A stretch of DNA of 33,376 nt from Apostichopus parvimensis (lineage: Eukaryota > Echinodermata > Holothuroidea > Aspidochirotida > Stichopodidae): positions 1 to 33,376 of the forward strand of contig KN885507.1 in assembly GCA_000934455.1 (NCBI GenBank). Direction: 5' to 3'. Positions 19,401-25,698 of the stretch are shown here, piece after piece; the stretch's first letter is position 1, and each line of letters starts with the position of its first letter. The notes under the pieces were generated by a model that worked only from the letters and a program-made list of their open reading frames with translations, was not told the DNA's origin and searched no databases. Position numbers and translations under genes: made by a program.

Positions 19401-21270
19401 ATGTAACCTCTCCATTTAGGAGGTAGTAGTAAGTTTGTTATAACATTAGAATAGGTATGATGAAAAATGCTTCCATGAGGAGGTTGATTAAAGAACCAAC
19501 TTGGTGAAAGAATACTTTTTTTAGAGTTGCTTCCATCTGCGCAACATGATGCACGCCTTGCTACATCTGTCCCAGTATGATTCAGCACTTCATACATGTC
19601 CTAGTATGGTGCACCATTTTATACATCTGTCCAAGTATGGTTTTTACACCACGTGGTACATCCATCCCAGTATGATGCAGCACTTTATACATCTGTCCCA
19701 GTATGGTGCACCACGTTGTACATGTCCCAGTATGGTGGTACACCACTTTATACATCTGTCCTAGTATTGTGCACCACGTTGTACATATCCCAGTATTGTG
19801 GTACACCACTTGGTACATCTGTCCCAGTATGGTGGTACACCACTTGGTACAACTGTCCCAGAATCGTGCAGCACTTGGTACAAATGTCCCAGTTTGGTGC
19901 ACCACTTGCTACATCTGTCCCAGTATGATTCAGCACTGCATACAAATGTCCCAGTATGGTGGTACACCACTTGGTTCATCTATCCCAGTATGATACATGA
20001 CTTGGTACAACTGTCCCAGTATGGTGGTACACCCCTTGGTACATCTGTCCCAGTATGGTGGTATACCCCTTGCTACATCTGTCCCAATATAATCCACCAT
20101 GTGGTACCAATAAAGCATGCTAAGTTTGTTAAGCTTTGTTTTAAACACTCCAAGATTACTCTTTTGGTTAAATTTAGATAGATGTAACTTCTTCATGATC
20201 AGTTTGGTTTCTTGGTCAAACTTTAGACTTTTTAGGATACCTAAAGACTAGTAAGCAATTCAATTATGTATGTATTTCAATTCCGTCGTAGTATTGCTAA
20301 TGGAATGTTCCTCATTTGTTTAACCAGGATGGCTACCCCCTTGCCAGTTTACCTCTCTTGGGATACACCATTACACAGCCAGGGGAGGAAGATGAAATCA
20401 ACAAGGACTATGTCTTTAAGCTTCAGTTCAAGACTCATGTTTATTTCTTCAGAGCGGAGAGCGAATACACTTTCTACAGGTGAGACCAAGATCGCTTTTT
20501 GTTTGACATTTTGCAGCTGTCAAGGATTTTGGTGTAGATGCATAGGCGTAGGAGGCGGGGGGGGGGGGCTGCAGCCCCCCAATCAAATATTTTTGTGAAA
20601 ATTCAGGCAATATGCTGAAAATCTTTCGGGCACCTACTGAAAGAAAAATAAATTGCAATGTGTTTTTTAATGGTTAAACTGATATTATTATTATCATTAT
20701 TTTTGTAACGACTTCCCAAAAATGGCATGCAATGTAATAACTGACGCATGCCAATATGATATGTACATTAACATGTTAAAAGCGCACGAAAAAATATTTT
20801 TCGGGCAAGTTGTTACAGCCCCCCCCCCCCCCCCCCCCCAAAATCAAATTGGGCTCCTATGCCTATGTGTAGATGTATCCCTATGTGTTGCTGGTAACAT
20901 TGATTGAAATGATTCTTGGTGGTGAAAAACATTATCAACAGCACGTAAATTGGGAAGCATTCTCTAATGAGAGTTGTTTGTTTGTAGATAGCTAACAATT
21001 AATGATATTAAAAGCAGGTATATGAAAATCCTTCTGCGGCGATGTGCAAAGTTGCTGGTTTTATACATGTGTGATTTTAAATGCTGAAATGTCTAGACAA
21101 CTGTAGAAGTTACTGGTATTGTGATTATTGTGTTTTGTGTTAAATGCACATGGTTTTTCCAATTGTCATTGGCTGTGGTTTTTCATATTTTTTATATTTT
21201 TTATCTACCCGTTAGATGGATGGAAGTGCTGAAGACCGCAACGTATAGCAGTAAGGTAGAAGAATCCTGA
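7391..21270 (+). CDS. FARP1/FARP2-like RhoGEF (DH-PH-PH part, 13 exons, 5' partial)
   Basis: Spliced CDS: 7391-7497, 7947-8036, 9362-9492, 12843-13111, 13844-13894, 14379-14509, 15216-15374, 16526-16639, 17447-17501, 18232-18395, 19286-19393, 20328-20479, 21216-21270 (TGA 21268-21270). All introns are GT-AG and all phases agree, giving ~528 residues. Linker is about 1-36, DH domain about 37-235, PH1 about 262-365, PH2 about 425-520. Landmarks typical of the family are KAYFIAKEI..TERTYLKDLEV at the DH start, QKVCYLP.NTFLLKP, QQRMFFLFSDMLLYTS in PH1, the inter-PH CWHRNTSVSM, and KLWVVFTNFCLFFYKS in PH2. Family knowledge: FARPs are membrane-associated FERM-RhoGEFs involved in neurite and synapse development. 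The FERM and FA regions (about half of the usual ~1050 aa) must lie upstream. No frameshift or internal stop is seen. Orthology to FARP is very likely; whether it is FARP1 or FARP2 is not decided and the gene may predate that split. Confidence 0.93.
7498..7946 (+). other. FARP-like intron
   Basis: Short AT-rich intron carrying the X-box-like motif near its 5' end. The acceptor is preceded by a good pyrimidine tract (TTTTTTTCCCCTCTTCTCAACAG). No other feature seen. Confidence 0.7.
7531..7544. promoter_or_regulatory. RFX X-box-like motif in intron
   Basis: GTTGCCATGGCAAT lies 34 bp after the donor at 7498. It matches the RFX X-box palindrome except for the last base. Confidence 0.4.
7947..8036 (+). 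CDS. FARP-like exon: start of DH domain
   Basis: Thirty codons, phase 0 to 0, encoding the first DH helix (AYFIAKEILTTERTYLKDLE). This is the conserved region 1 of Dbl-family GEFs and is nearly identical to the FARP1/2 version. Confidence 0.93.
8037..9361 (+). other. FARP-like intron with short tandem duplications
   Basis: Contains a C13 run at 8429-8441, a (GACA)n/(GATA)n microsatellite at 8351-8374, a duplicated ~30-bp unit (TTCAGATCWCTTTGTAATGCT, twice in 8903-8952) and a duplicated ~47-bp unit (CCCCTCAATGGT...CAGCCCTTAATCC, twice in about 9067-9145). No gene is seen inside it. Confidence 0.6.
9362..9492 (+). CDS. FARP-like exon: DH domain
   Basis: Starts with Trp in phase 0 and ends two bases into a Trp codon completed by the next exon. 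It encodes the DH segment with EPIYDFHCKFLKEIEQRL, which matches the FARP family (the FLKEIEQRL block). Confidence 0.92.
10857..11100. mobile_element. 244-bp TTAA-flanked MITE (piggyBac-like)
   Basis: The ends form an imperfect ~27-bp terminal inverted repeat: AGGTAGTCAGTATAGGCCCC at the left against AGGTATGCTGTATTTGCCCC at the right (reverse complement), both continuing into CAAATT. The element is flanked on each side by TTAA (10853-10856 and 11101-11104), the target duplication used by piggyBac-type transposases. It has no coding capacity. The superfamily assignment rests on TTAA only; a mariner-type TA duplication is a less likely alternative. Confidence 0.65.
11327..11340. promoter_or_regulatory. 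RFX X-box-like motif in intron
   Basis: GTTGCCATGGCAAT, identical to the copy at 7531-7544. Confidence 0.4.
12237..12362. repeat. imperfect tandem duplication, about 65-bp unit
   Basis: Two adjacent copies share CTGAAACTTCACA, AAGTTCTGTTAA, TGTCC and AGAGTACACAGT / ACAGTACACAGT, differing by small indels. Non-coding. Confidence 0.7.
12785..12831. repeat. AT-rich microsatellite next to a splice acceptor
   Basis: (ATATGTATATATGA)-type repeats end 11 bases before the AG at 12841-12842. The usable pyrimidine tract is reduced to TATTCTCTTACAG. Confidence 0.75.
12843..13111 (+). CDS. FARP-like exon: DH core
   Basis: Completes a Trp codon, then 89 codons, ending one base into an Arg codon. It encodes VGDIMLKN, the FYREFEVQKVCYLP block and NTFLLKPLQRLLHYQLIL, the long DH helix that contacts the Rho GTPase in Dbl-family GEFs. 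The last ~50 bases of this exon and its donor are repeated downstream in the intron (see 13062-13590). Confidence 0.95.
13062..13590 (+). repeat. tandem array of a DH exon end plus splice donor, ~124-bp unit, 5 copies
   Basis: Copy 1 is the real exon end (CTCTTGAAGCCTTTACAGCG at 13063) with its donor GT at 13112. Copies 2-5 begin at about 13189, 13314, 13437 and 13560. Copies 2-4 repeat both the coding end and the donor (ACA|GTAAGTTGTAT) with GT at 13238, 13361 and 13484. Copy 5 diverges before its donor. Copy 2 still has the coding sequence with one base change; copies 3-5 carry a 2-base deletion (CCTTTAAACATTACTCC type). Confidence 0.92.
13844..13894 (+). CDS. FARP-like exon: short DH exon
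   Basis: 51 bases encoding (R)LVKYYPETHPDYKDCK. In FARP1 and FARP2 the matching position reads H.P..H.D..DC. It starts with two and ends with one base of split codons, in phase with both neighbours. Confidence 0.9.
13956..14272. repeat. intronic tandem duplication, 135-bp unit
   Basis: ACTTATTTGTCTGTAATT starts at 13956 and again at 14091. Both copies continue with TTTGTTTATGGAGTATTCTTG and end with CTCTGTCCA, AATCCTTCT and AGTGAGATMATCTTGT. The second copy carries a ~45-bp C-rich insertion. Confidence 0.8.
14379..14509 (+). CDS. FARP-like exon: end of DH and DH-PH junction
   Basis: Encodes AAVAEVGELTSNLVNDLK and LTELQRDLVGMDNLVQPGR, matching the last DH helix and the LxGIDNL.xPGR junction conserved in FARP1/2. 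Ends on a codon boundary. Confidence 0.93.
14510..15215 (+). other. FARP-like intron
   Basis: Contains a G10 run at 14643-14652 and a 28-bp tandem pair at 15064-15119 that weakly resembles the start of the next exon. No gene seen. Confidence 0.65.
15064..15119 (+). repeat. 28-bp tandem pair resembling the next exon's start
   Basis: CATTGAGGGCAGCCTAACTG AAACTCTA occurs twice head to tail. It resembles the sequence around 15222-15250 of the following exon (TGAGGGCTGTCTGCACAAAC and so on), sharing TGAGGGC and AAACTCT at the same spacing. Confidence 0.7.
15216..15374 (+). CDS. FARP-like exon: first half of PH1
   Basis: 53 codons, phase 0 to 0. It encodes FIREGCLHKLSRKG, QQRMFFLFSDMLLYTSKGV and NQFKVHGQIPL, the first strands of PH1, very close to the FARP family. 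Confidence 0.95.
15375..16525 (+). other. FARP-like intron
   Basis: AT- and A-rich. A run of AAATTAAATTAAATTTAAAA lies at about 16429-16450. No gene or recognisable transposon ends. Confidence 0.6.
16526..16639 (+). CDS. FARP-like exon: second half of PH1
   Basis: 38 codons, phase 0 to 0. It encodes IEDSELDRSVANCFTLYG, NKTVVIAAS and EEKDRWMS. The Trp is the conserved C-terminal-helix Trp of PH domains. Confidence 0.93.
16659..17029. mobile_element. 371-bp non-autonomous hAT element A
   Basis: The left end is CTGGGGTGGGCAACCT and the right end, reverse complemented, is CAGAGGTGGGCAACCT. It is flanked by a perfect 8-bp target duplication, CTGTAGAC (16651-16658 and 17030-17037). The ends continue into ACGGCCCGCGGGCCACATGC, a pattern typical of Charlie-like hAT termini. 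No transposase. The insertion lies 12 bases beyond the splice donor at 16640. Confidence 0.92.
17447..17501 (+). CDS. FARP-like exon: end of PH1 helix
   Basis: DIKSAMALCQDNETTTTV, continuing the PH1 C-terminal helix into the acidic inter-PH linker. Ends one base into a codon. Confidence 0.88.
17502..18231 (+). other. FARP-like intron
   Basis: AT-rich, no repeats or transposon ends recognised. Confidence 0.6.
18232..18395 (+). CDS. FARP-like exon: inter-PH linker
   Basis: Encodes a Ser/Asp-rich segment (DESEDDVSSPSRSLERQ) followed by HRANTTVPVCWHRNTSVSM. Human FARPs carry the same ESEDD, SLE and CW.RNTSVS motifs, so this linker is unusually conserved. Confidence 0.93.
18396..19285 (+). other. 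FARP-like intron
   Basis: More than half of it is hAT element B. The rest is unremarkable and ends in a strong T-rich acceptor tract. Confidence 0.65.
18441..18914. mobile_element. 474-bp non-autonomous hAT element B
   Basis: Terminal inverted repeat TAAGGTGACCA (left) and TGGTCACCTTA (right), with a perfect 8-bp target duplication CTTAATCA (18433-18440 and 18915-18922). Next to the left end are four or five spaced copies of GTCCCCGAT. No coding capacity. Confidence 0.9.
19286..19393 (+). CDS. FARP-like exon: first half of PH2
   Basis: 36 codons, phase 0 to 0: NQLSGFLLRKFKNSNGWQ then KLWVVFTNFCLFFYKSYQ. Almost identical to FARP1. Confidence 0.95.
19562..20105. repeat. minisatellite, ~29-37-bp unit, about 17 copies
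   Basis: Unit consensus about CATCTGTCCCAGTATGGTGG plus TACACCACTTGGTA, with length variants. Many units contain the dyad GTGGTACACCAC. The overlapping open frames on both strands are translated repeat, not genes. Confidence 0.92.
20328..20479 (+). CDS. FARP-like exon: second half of PH2
   Basis: DGYPLASLPLLGYTI, NKDYVFKLQFKTHVYFF and RAESEYTFY, ending two bases into an Arg codon. Close match to FARP1/2 PH2. Confidence 0.95.
20480..21215 (+). other. last FARP-like intron
   Basis: Contains hAT element C, starting about 60 bp after the donor. The rest is AT-rich with no feature. Confidence 0.65.
20541..20867. mobile_element. 327-bp non-autonomous hAT element C
   Basis: Left end CATAGGCGTAGGAG, right end reverse complement CATAGGCATAGGAG, and a perfect 8-bp target duplication TGTAGATG (20533-20540 and 20868-20875). 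Just inside the ends are a G11 run on the left and a ~20-base C run on the right. No coding capacity. Confidence 0.9.
21216..21270 (+). CDS. FARP-like terminal exon
   Basis: (R)WMEVLKTATYSSKVEES then TGA at 21268-21270. The WMEV motif is the PH2 C-terminal helix of FARPs. The tail after it is short compared with vertebrate FARPs. Confidence 0.93.
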
Positions 21271-21301
21271 ATTATGGGACGATGTCATTTCGAATGAATT
21301 G

Positions 21302-21307
21302 AATAAA
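21302..21307 (+). terminator. proximal poly(A) signal AATAAA
   Basis: Canonical hexamer 32 bases after the FARP-like stop codon. Use is not proven. Confidence 0.35.
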
Positions 21308-22738
21308 GGAGAGATAATTATTGGATGCAATGTGGTCACATGACCACCAGTCTTACCACTGCCTTTTAAAGAGGACGCCCATCTGCCGGTGGTATTTCGC
21401 CAACAATTCAGTTTCTTGAATTTTTCTTCTGGTGCAGGACTATTCCAATGGCCTCTCAGACACTTACACTCAACATTTTTTTATTTTTTTTTTATCTCAT
21501 TTCTTGACACGTTGCGGTCATTCTTTTTTCTCATTTTCTTAATCTCTTTATTCATTTAAATTTGATTTGAGTCCTACGTCGTCTACCAGCTAACCTTCCC
21601 ACTGCCAGTCTTCTGTTATTCAAAGAGACATTCCATCTCCACCCCTTCACTCTGGGTCTGAAGCTAGATCTTTACCCCCCCCCCCGGCCCCCCCCCCCAG
21701 CCCCGTCCTCTAGCTTTGATGCTGCTTAACTGTTTTATTTCATTATTCTTTGATCCTTAACCGTTGTACTTCATTTCTGAGTCTGAAACTAAGTTCTTTA
21801 TTATCCTCTATTCATATTAGCTTTCATGCACACAGTCTGGTTTACCAAACACTTGAAATATTGCAACCATAGTTTCTGATGTCTTATATGAATAATTTTT
21901 TTTAAATTTTTTTTAAGTCCTGTGTTTCATTTTCTGAGTGTCCTTTACTCCAGATTGAATGTTTGCTTTACTGTCATATAGGTGTATACCTCTCTACAAC
22001 TTCAGTGACTAGCCAGAGGATGTGAGGTCCTCCCAGGAATCACATATCCTCAATGGGAGGGCAAAGATGTAGGGGGGTGGGGGAGACGTGGGGGAAGGTA
22101 GCCTGTATGTAGTCACGATGGTATGTAGTCGTTTAGATGGTGTCTGTGTATGGTGAGAGGTTGTATTAACTTGCCAAACTTTGTGATAACCATGGAATTT
22201 GAAAGCTTTTGTGGTGTTTAGCAAGGAATAGGAAGCTGTTTTACTTGTACAGTGTGTAATATATGACTTTCTCATTTGTGTATAAAGGAGGTACTTTTGT
22301 CTGCATATTTTTAAAAAAAAACAACAAAAAACTGAAAGGTATTTAAAAAGAAGACTGCAAAATATAGTTAATAGATGATCCCATCAGCAGCTTTCACAGT
22401 GTATTGAAGGACTGGATAGAGCTTTCATTGTAACACACAGTTTGTAACACTGGCTCAGACTTGTTATGAGATTTAATATGAAAGCCTGTAGTCTTCAGTA
22501 CAAAGACTGTTTGGAAAAAAATTGTGATTCATAATTCCTTTGGTATTATTAGCTCTTTTATAATATTAGTAAAAATACAGTCCAGTGTTTAAGAGAAGTT
22601 AAATTGGTTTGCAATTATTGGGGATTATTGAGAGCAGATTTTCATTCTCATGCTAGTGTGGAGTACCAATAACTGAGGTAGATTCGTGAGATGAACTGTT
22701 TACTATATGCAGCCTCTTGATATATTGATACCCCTCGA

Positions 22739-22934
22739 TGGCAGTTGCCACCAATAAACCGGGATTGAACGGCGAACGTGTGTAGCCTGGTTGGGTAGTA
22801 TTACTCCAAATGGCAGTTGCCACTAGTAACCAGGCTGGAACGGTGATATAAAGTGTGACCATATGTAGCCTCTTGATGGCAGTTGCCATCATACAACCAG
22901 CTGCCGTAATCCTTACCCATGATGGCACTTGCCA
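22739..22934. repeat. four spaced copies of TGGCAGTTGCCA dyad unit
   Basis: TGGCAGTTGCCA at 22739-22750, 22811-22822 and 22877-22888, and TGGCACTTGCCA at 22923-22934. The copies lie in imperfect ~45-72-bp units whose flanks also match (AACCNGG...GAACGG, TAGCCTCTTGATGGC). Each core is an inverted repeat TGGCA/TGCCA. Confidence 0.8.
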
Positions 22935-23437
22935 CAGATTATCAAGGCAGAATGGGGATTACACATTGTGTTTCCCTCTCAATGTATAAAGACTCCACGA
23001 GGGTGGATTTGTGACTGATAACTTTTCTCGAGAGTAATCCAAGGTTTAATAATTGCGATGTAAATATATATTACCATATATTATCTTTTACTAGCATGCG
23101 TACACTCCCCTACTTGTATTCCTACCAAGTATTTTATTTTTGATGTTTCCTAGCTATGGAGAACCTCCTTAAGTTGTGTATTCATTCTTAAGATCTGCTG
23201 CTTTAAAAACCAGAGGGAGGAGCAAACTTAATAATAATTTGTTTTCACTTTTTTTTGTCTTTTTGTAAAACAAAAAATCATGATATCCATGTGTAATACA
23301 TGTCAACATTAATTAAAATATTCTGTGCTAGATCACTCCAATGATGCTCTCTGTGTGCGAGAAATCAAATCGGGGGGATTTGGAGAGTGAAGGCAGCATC
23401 AACATCGATGCATTGTAAATAGAATTGAGACCAGGCA

Positions 23438-23443
23438 AATAAA
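23438..23443 (+). terminator. distal poly(A) signal AATAAA
   Basis: Canonical hexamer in the sense direction of the FARP-like gene, before the convergent gap. Confidence 0.35.
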
Positions 23444-25519
23444 ACAGCTTGTACGTTTAACAGAATTTTATCCATATCACACCCCTTACTGGCCCTGCCA
23501 CACCATCTTCCTTTTTCTCGCTCCCCAGCCCCCCCAGCCCCACTTCCAGCCCAAAGTAGACAAAGTTTTCCTGCTTTAAAGACTATTTTTCAAACTCATG
23601 ACAACAACACTATATTTTGATAAGTTACGACAGTGCATTGAAACAAGGATTGAAGATGAAATAATACCCAAAATTGTATTTGTCTTTGGTGGAAGAATAA
23701 ATAACAAGGTATGAATAAAGGGAACGAAAAGAAAAATGTGATTGCTCCACCAAGCAAAAACATATAGGCAGAGACTCTAATGACCTTATAACCATGAGCC
23801 TTTTGATCAAATAACTTGGTTCATTATCAATGTTAGACAATGCCTAGAATGAAAAGAGACTGATATTATTTGTCCTTCACATTTCAAGAATTGAGTAATA
23901 ATGAGACAGCTTATCTGACTGTACTCCTAGCAACATGGTACTATAGAAGTAACCCTAGCAACAGAAGGTGATGGGTGCATGATAAGTAGAAAAAAGTGCA
24001 TTACAATAACTAACCTAAATGAATACATGGTTGCAGATACATGGTTGCAGACCATGTAGATACATGGTTGCAGACCATGCAGATACGTGATTGCAGATAC
24101 ATGGTTGCAGACCATGCAGAAACATGGTTGTAGACAATGCAGATACATGGTTGCAGAAAAATGGTTAGACCATGCAGATACATGGTTGTAGACCATGCAG
24201 ATACATGGTTACAGACCATGCAGATACATGGTTGCAGACCATGCAGATACATGGTTGCAGATACATGGTTGCAGACCATGTAGATACATGGTTGCAGACC
24301 ATGCAGATACATGGTTGCAGATACATGGTTGCAGACCATGCAGATACATGGTTGCAGACCATGCAGATACATGGTTGCAGACCATGCAGGACCATGGTTG
24401 CAGACATAATAAAGTGTAATTGGACGGCTTTTAAAATACAGAATCAACATGAATCTATCTCTACTGACGCACATGGCGGGCAAGAGCAGCTGTGTGGTTC
24501 CGATTTGAGGAGTAATTTGACAAAGTTAGAAAAGATACGTTCAATTGTCAGGCAAAAAAAAATGAAGGATTAAACTGGTAGGACTGGCCTATGGACTGCA
24601 TCAAGAAAAGAAAAATTTGCTTGAACCTGACTCTGTGGGTGGATGTAAGATAATTACAAAAAGTATGTTATATACGGATGATGGATTCTACAATACGAGT
24701 GATATTAAACTATTTACGAGAAATGGACAATGAACTCGGTCAAATGTTTCAAACAACATGGAATATCAACATGCAAAACAAAATGATCTCAACAAAGATC
24801 TGATGGTTATGACTGCATTGCCTTTGATGGCAAATTTGTGGCATTTTCACAGCTACTTACATTAGTACTGTTGCTCTTCCATACATAAATTGCAAACAAG
24901 TTGAAATGGAAAAATGCTTGTGATAGATTTAGTTTAGCTCATTTGCTCCAGCATAAAATGGAAACTTCACATAGTCACATAGTAGTAACCAAAAGCAGCC
25001 TCAGAAGTCAATGCTAAATAAAGGTTACCTTAGAGTAATTAGGTAAATGATAGTAAAGCTGCCCGCCTCCCTCATTGACCAAGTTGTCTTCTTGTACACA
25101 AAATTGTTCGTAACAAAAGAACTTCCCTTTCTCTCTCTCTCTTAGGTCTGCTACAGTAATGCTGTCAAAGGTCATCAGTAATCGCCTCAAATTGTTAGCC
25201 ATCCTGCTGGTAAACTTTTTTCAAAAGTACTGTCCTGATTCTCTAAGGTATTCTGCAGCAATTGACAATTATGTGACCAGAAGAAACGATATCTCAAGTT
25301 TGGGCAGATGTTTTGTTTCATGCTACCATTAATAATAAGGTCTGGTTTTTTTTTTGACTTTCTAGCTTATTTTGCTGGCAGTACTGTTGACCTATTGACA
25401 CACTCTCTCCACCCACCTCTCTCTCTCCACCTCTCTCTCTAACTTTGTCCTCCAATGGATGAAAGTAACCCTTTGAAAGATTCAAGTCCTTTCTGGTGAC
25501 GTACAACTCTTTTGATTTG
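23444..25519. other. gap between convergent genes
   Basis: Apart from the minisatellite, AT-rich DNA with no recognisable exon. The open frames at 25014-25202 and 25318-25533 (minus) lie downstream of, or overlap, the minus-strand gene's 3' end and look random. Confidence 0.5.
24021..24405. repeat. 23-bp hairpin-forming minisatellite
   Basis: About 15 copies of ATGCAGATACATGGTTGCAG ACC, some shortened to a 14-bp ATACATGGTTGCAG unit. Each full junction contains CATGGT-TGCAG-ACCATG, a 6-bp stem with 5-base loop. The unit lacks stops in several frames, so long open frames appear on both strands; these are not genes. Confidence 0.93.
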
Positions 25520-25698
25520 CTATCTGGCATCATTTCTCTCTCTCTCCTCTGCTACTTCCACCTCTAATTTGTGGTCCTTACTAGCCATGTGGGCAGAGTA
25601 TGGTTGGGGCCCATTCAGTTGCTTTTCACAGACGCCACAATAATACTGCTTCAGCTTTTCTTCTTTGCTGTAAGCTGACACGTACGGCTTCAGAGGAG
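25520..25698 (-). CDS. SH3/zinc-finger gene exon 4: zinc finger and stop
   Basis: Acceptor AATTAATAG joins in the right phase to give A-PLKPYVSAYSKEEKLKQ, then the finger YYCGVCEKQLNGPQPYSAHM and KDHK, then an acidic/basic tail and TAG. A weak donor (GAG|GTGGAA) after the finger could lead to another exon, but none was found. Confidence 0.75.

Larger units (their letters stand above)
21271..23443 (+). other. probable 3' UTR of the FARP-like gene
   Basis: No gene is seen. AATAAA occurs at 21302-21307, close behind the stop, and at 23438-23443, so either a very short or a ~2.2-kb 3' UTR is possible. The span has a C-rich tract at about 21676-21700 and four dyad repeats at 22739-22934. The 3' end is inferred from signals only. 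Confidence 0.45.

Noticed and set aside
19546..20196. Many overlapping open frames on both strands
   Set aside because: They are translations of the ~32-bp minisatellite, inside an intron of the FARP-like gene.
24021..24405. CRISPR-like array
   Set aside because: Units are contiguous without unique spacers, and the genome is eukaryotic.
24010..24573. Long overlapping open frames on both strands (Cys/His/Met-rich)
   Set aside because: They are translations of the 23-bp minisatellite, which lacks stops in several frames.
25014..25202. Extra exon of the SH3/zinc-finger gene
   Set aside because: An AG precedes it, but phase with any plausible donor after the finger leads to an early stop, and the sequence ends in low complexity.
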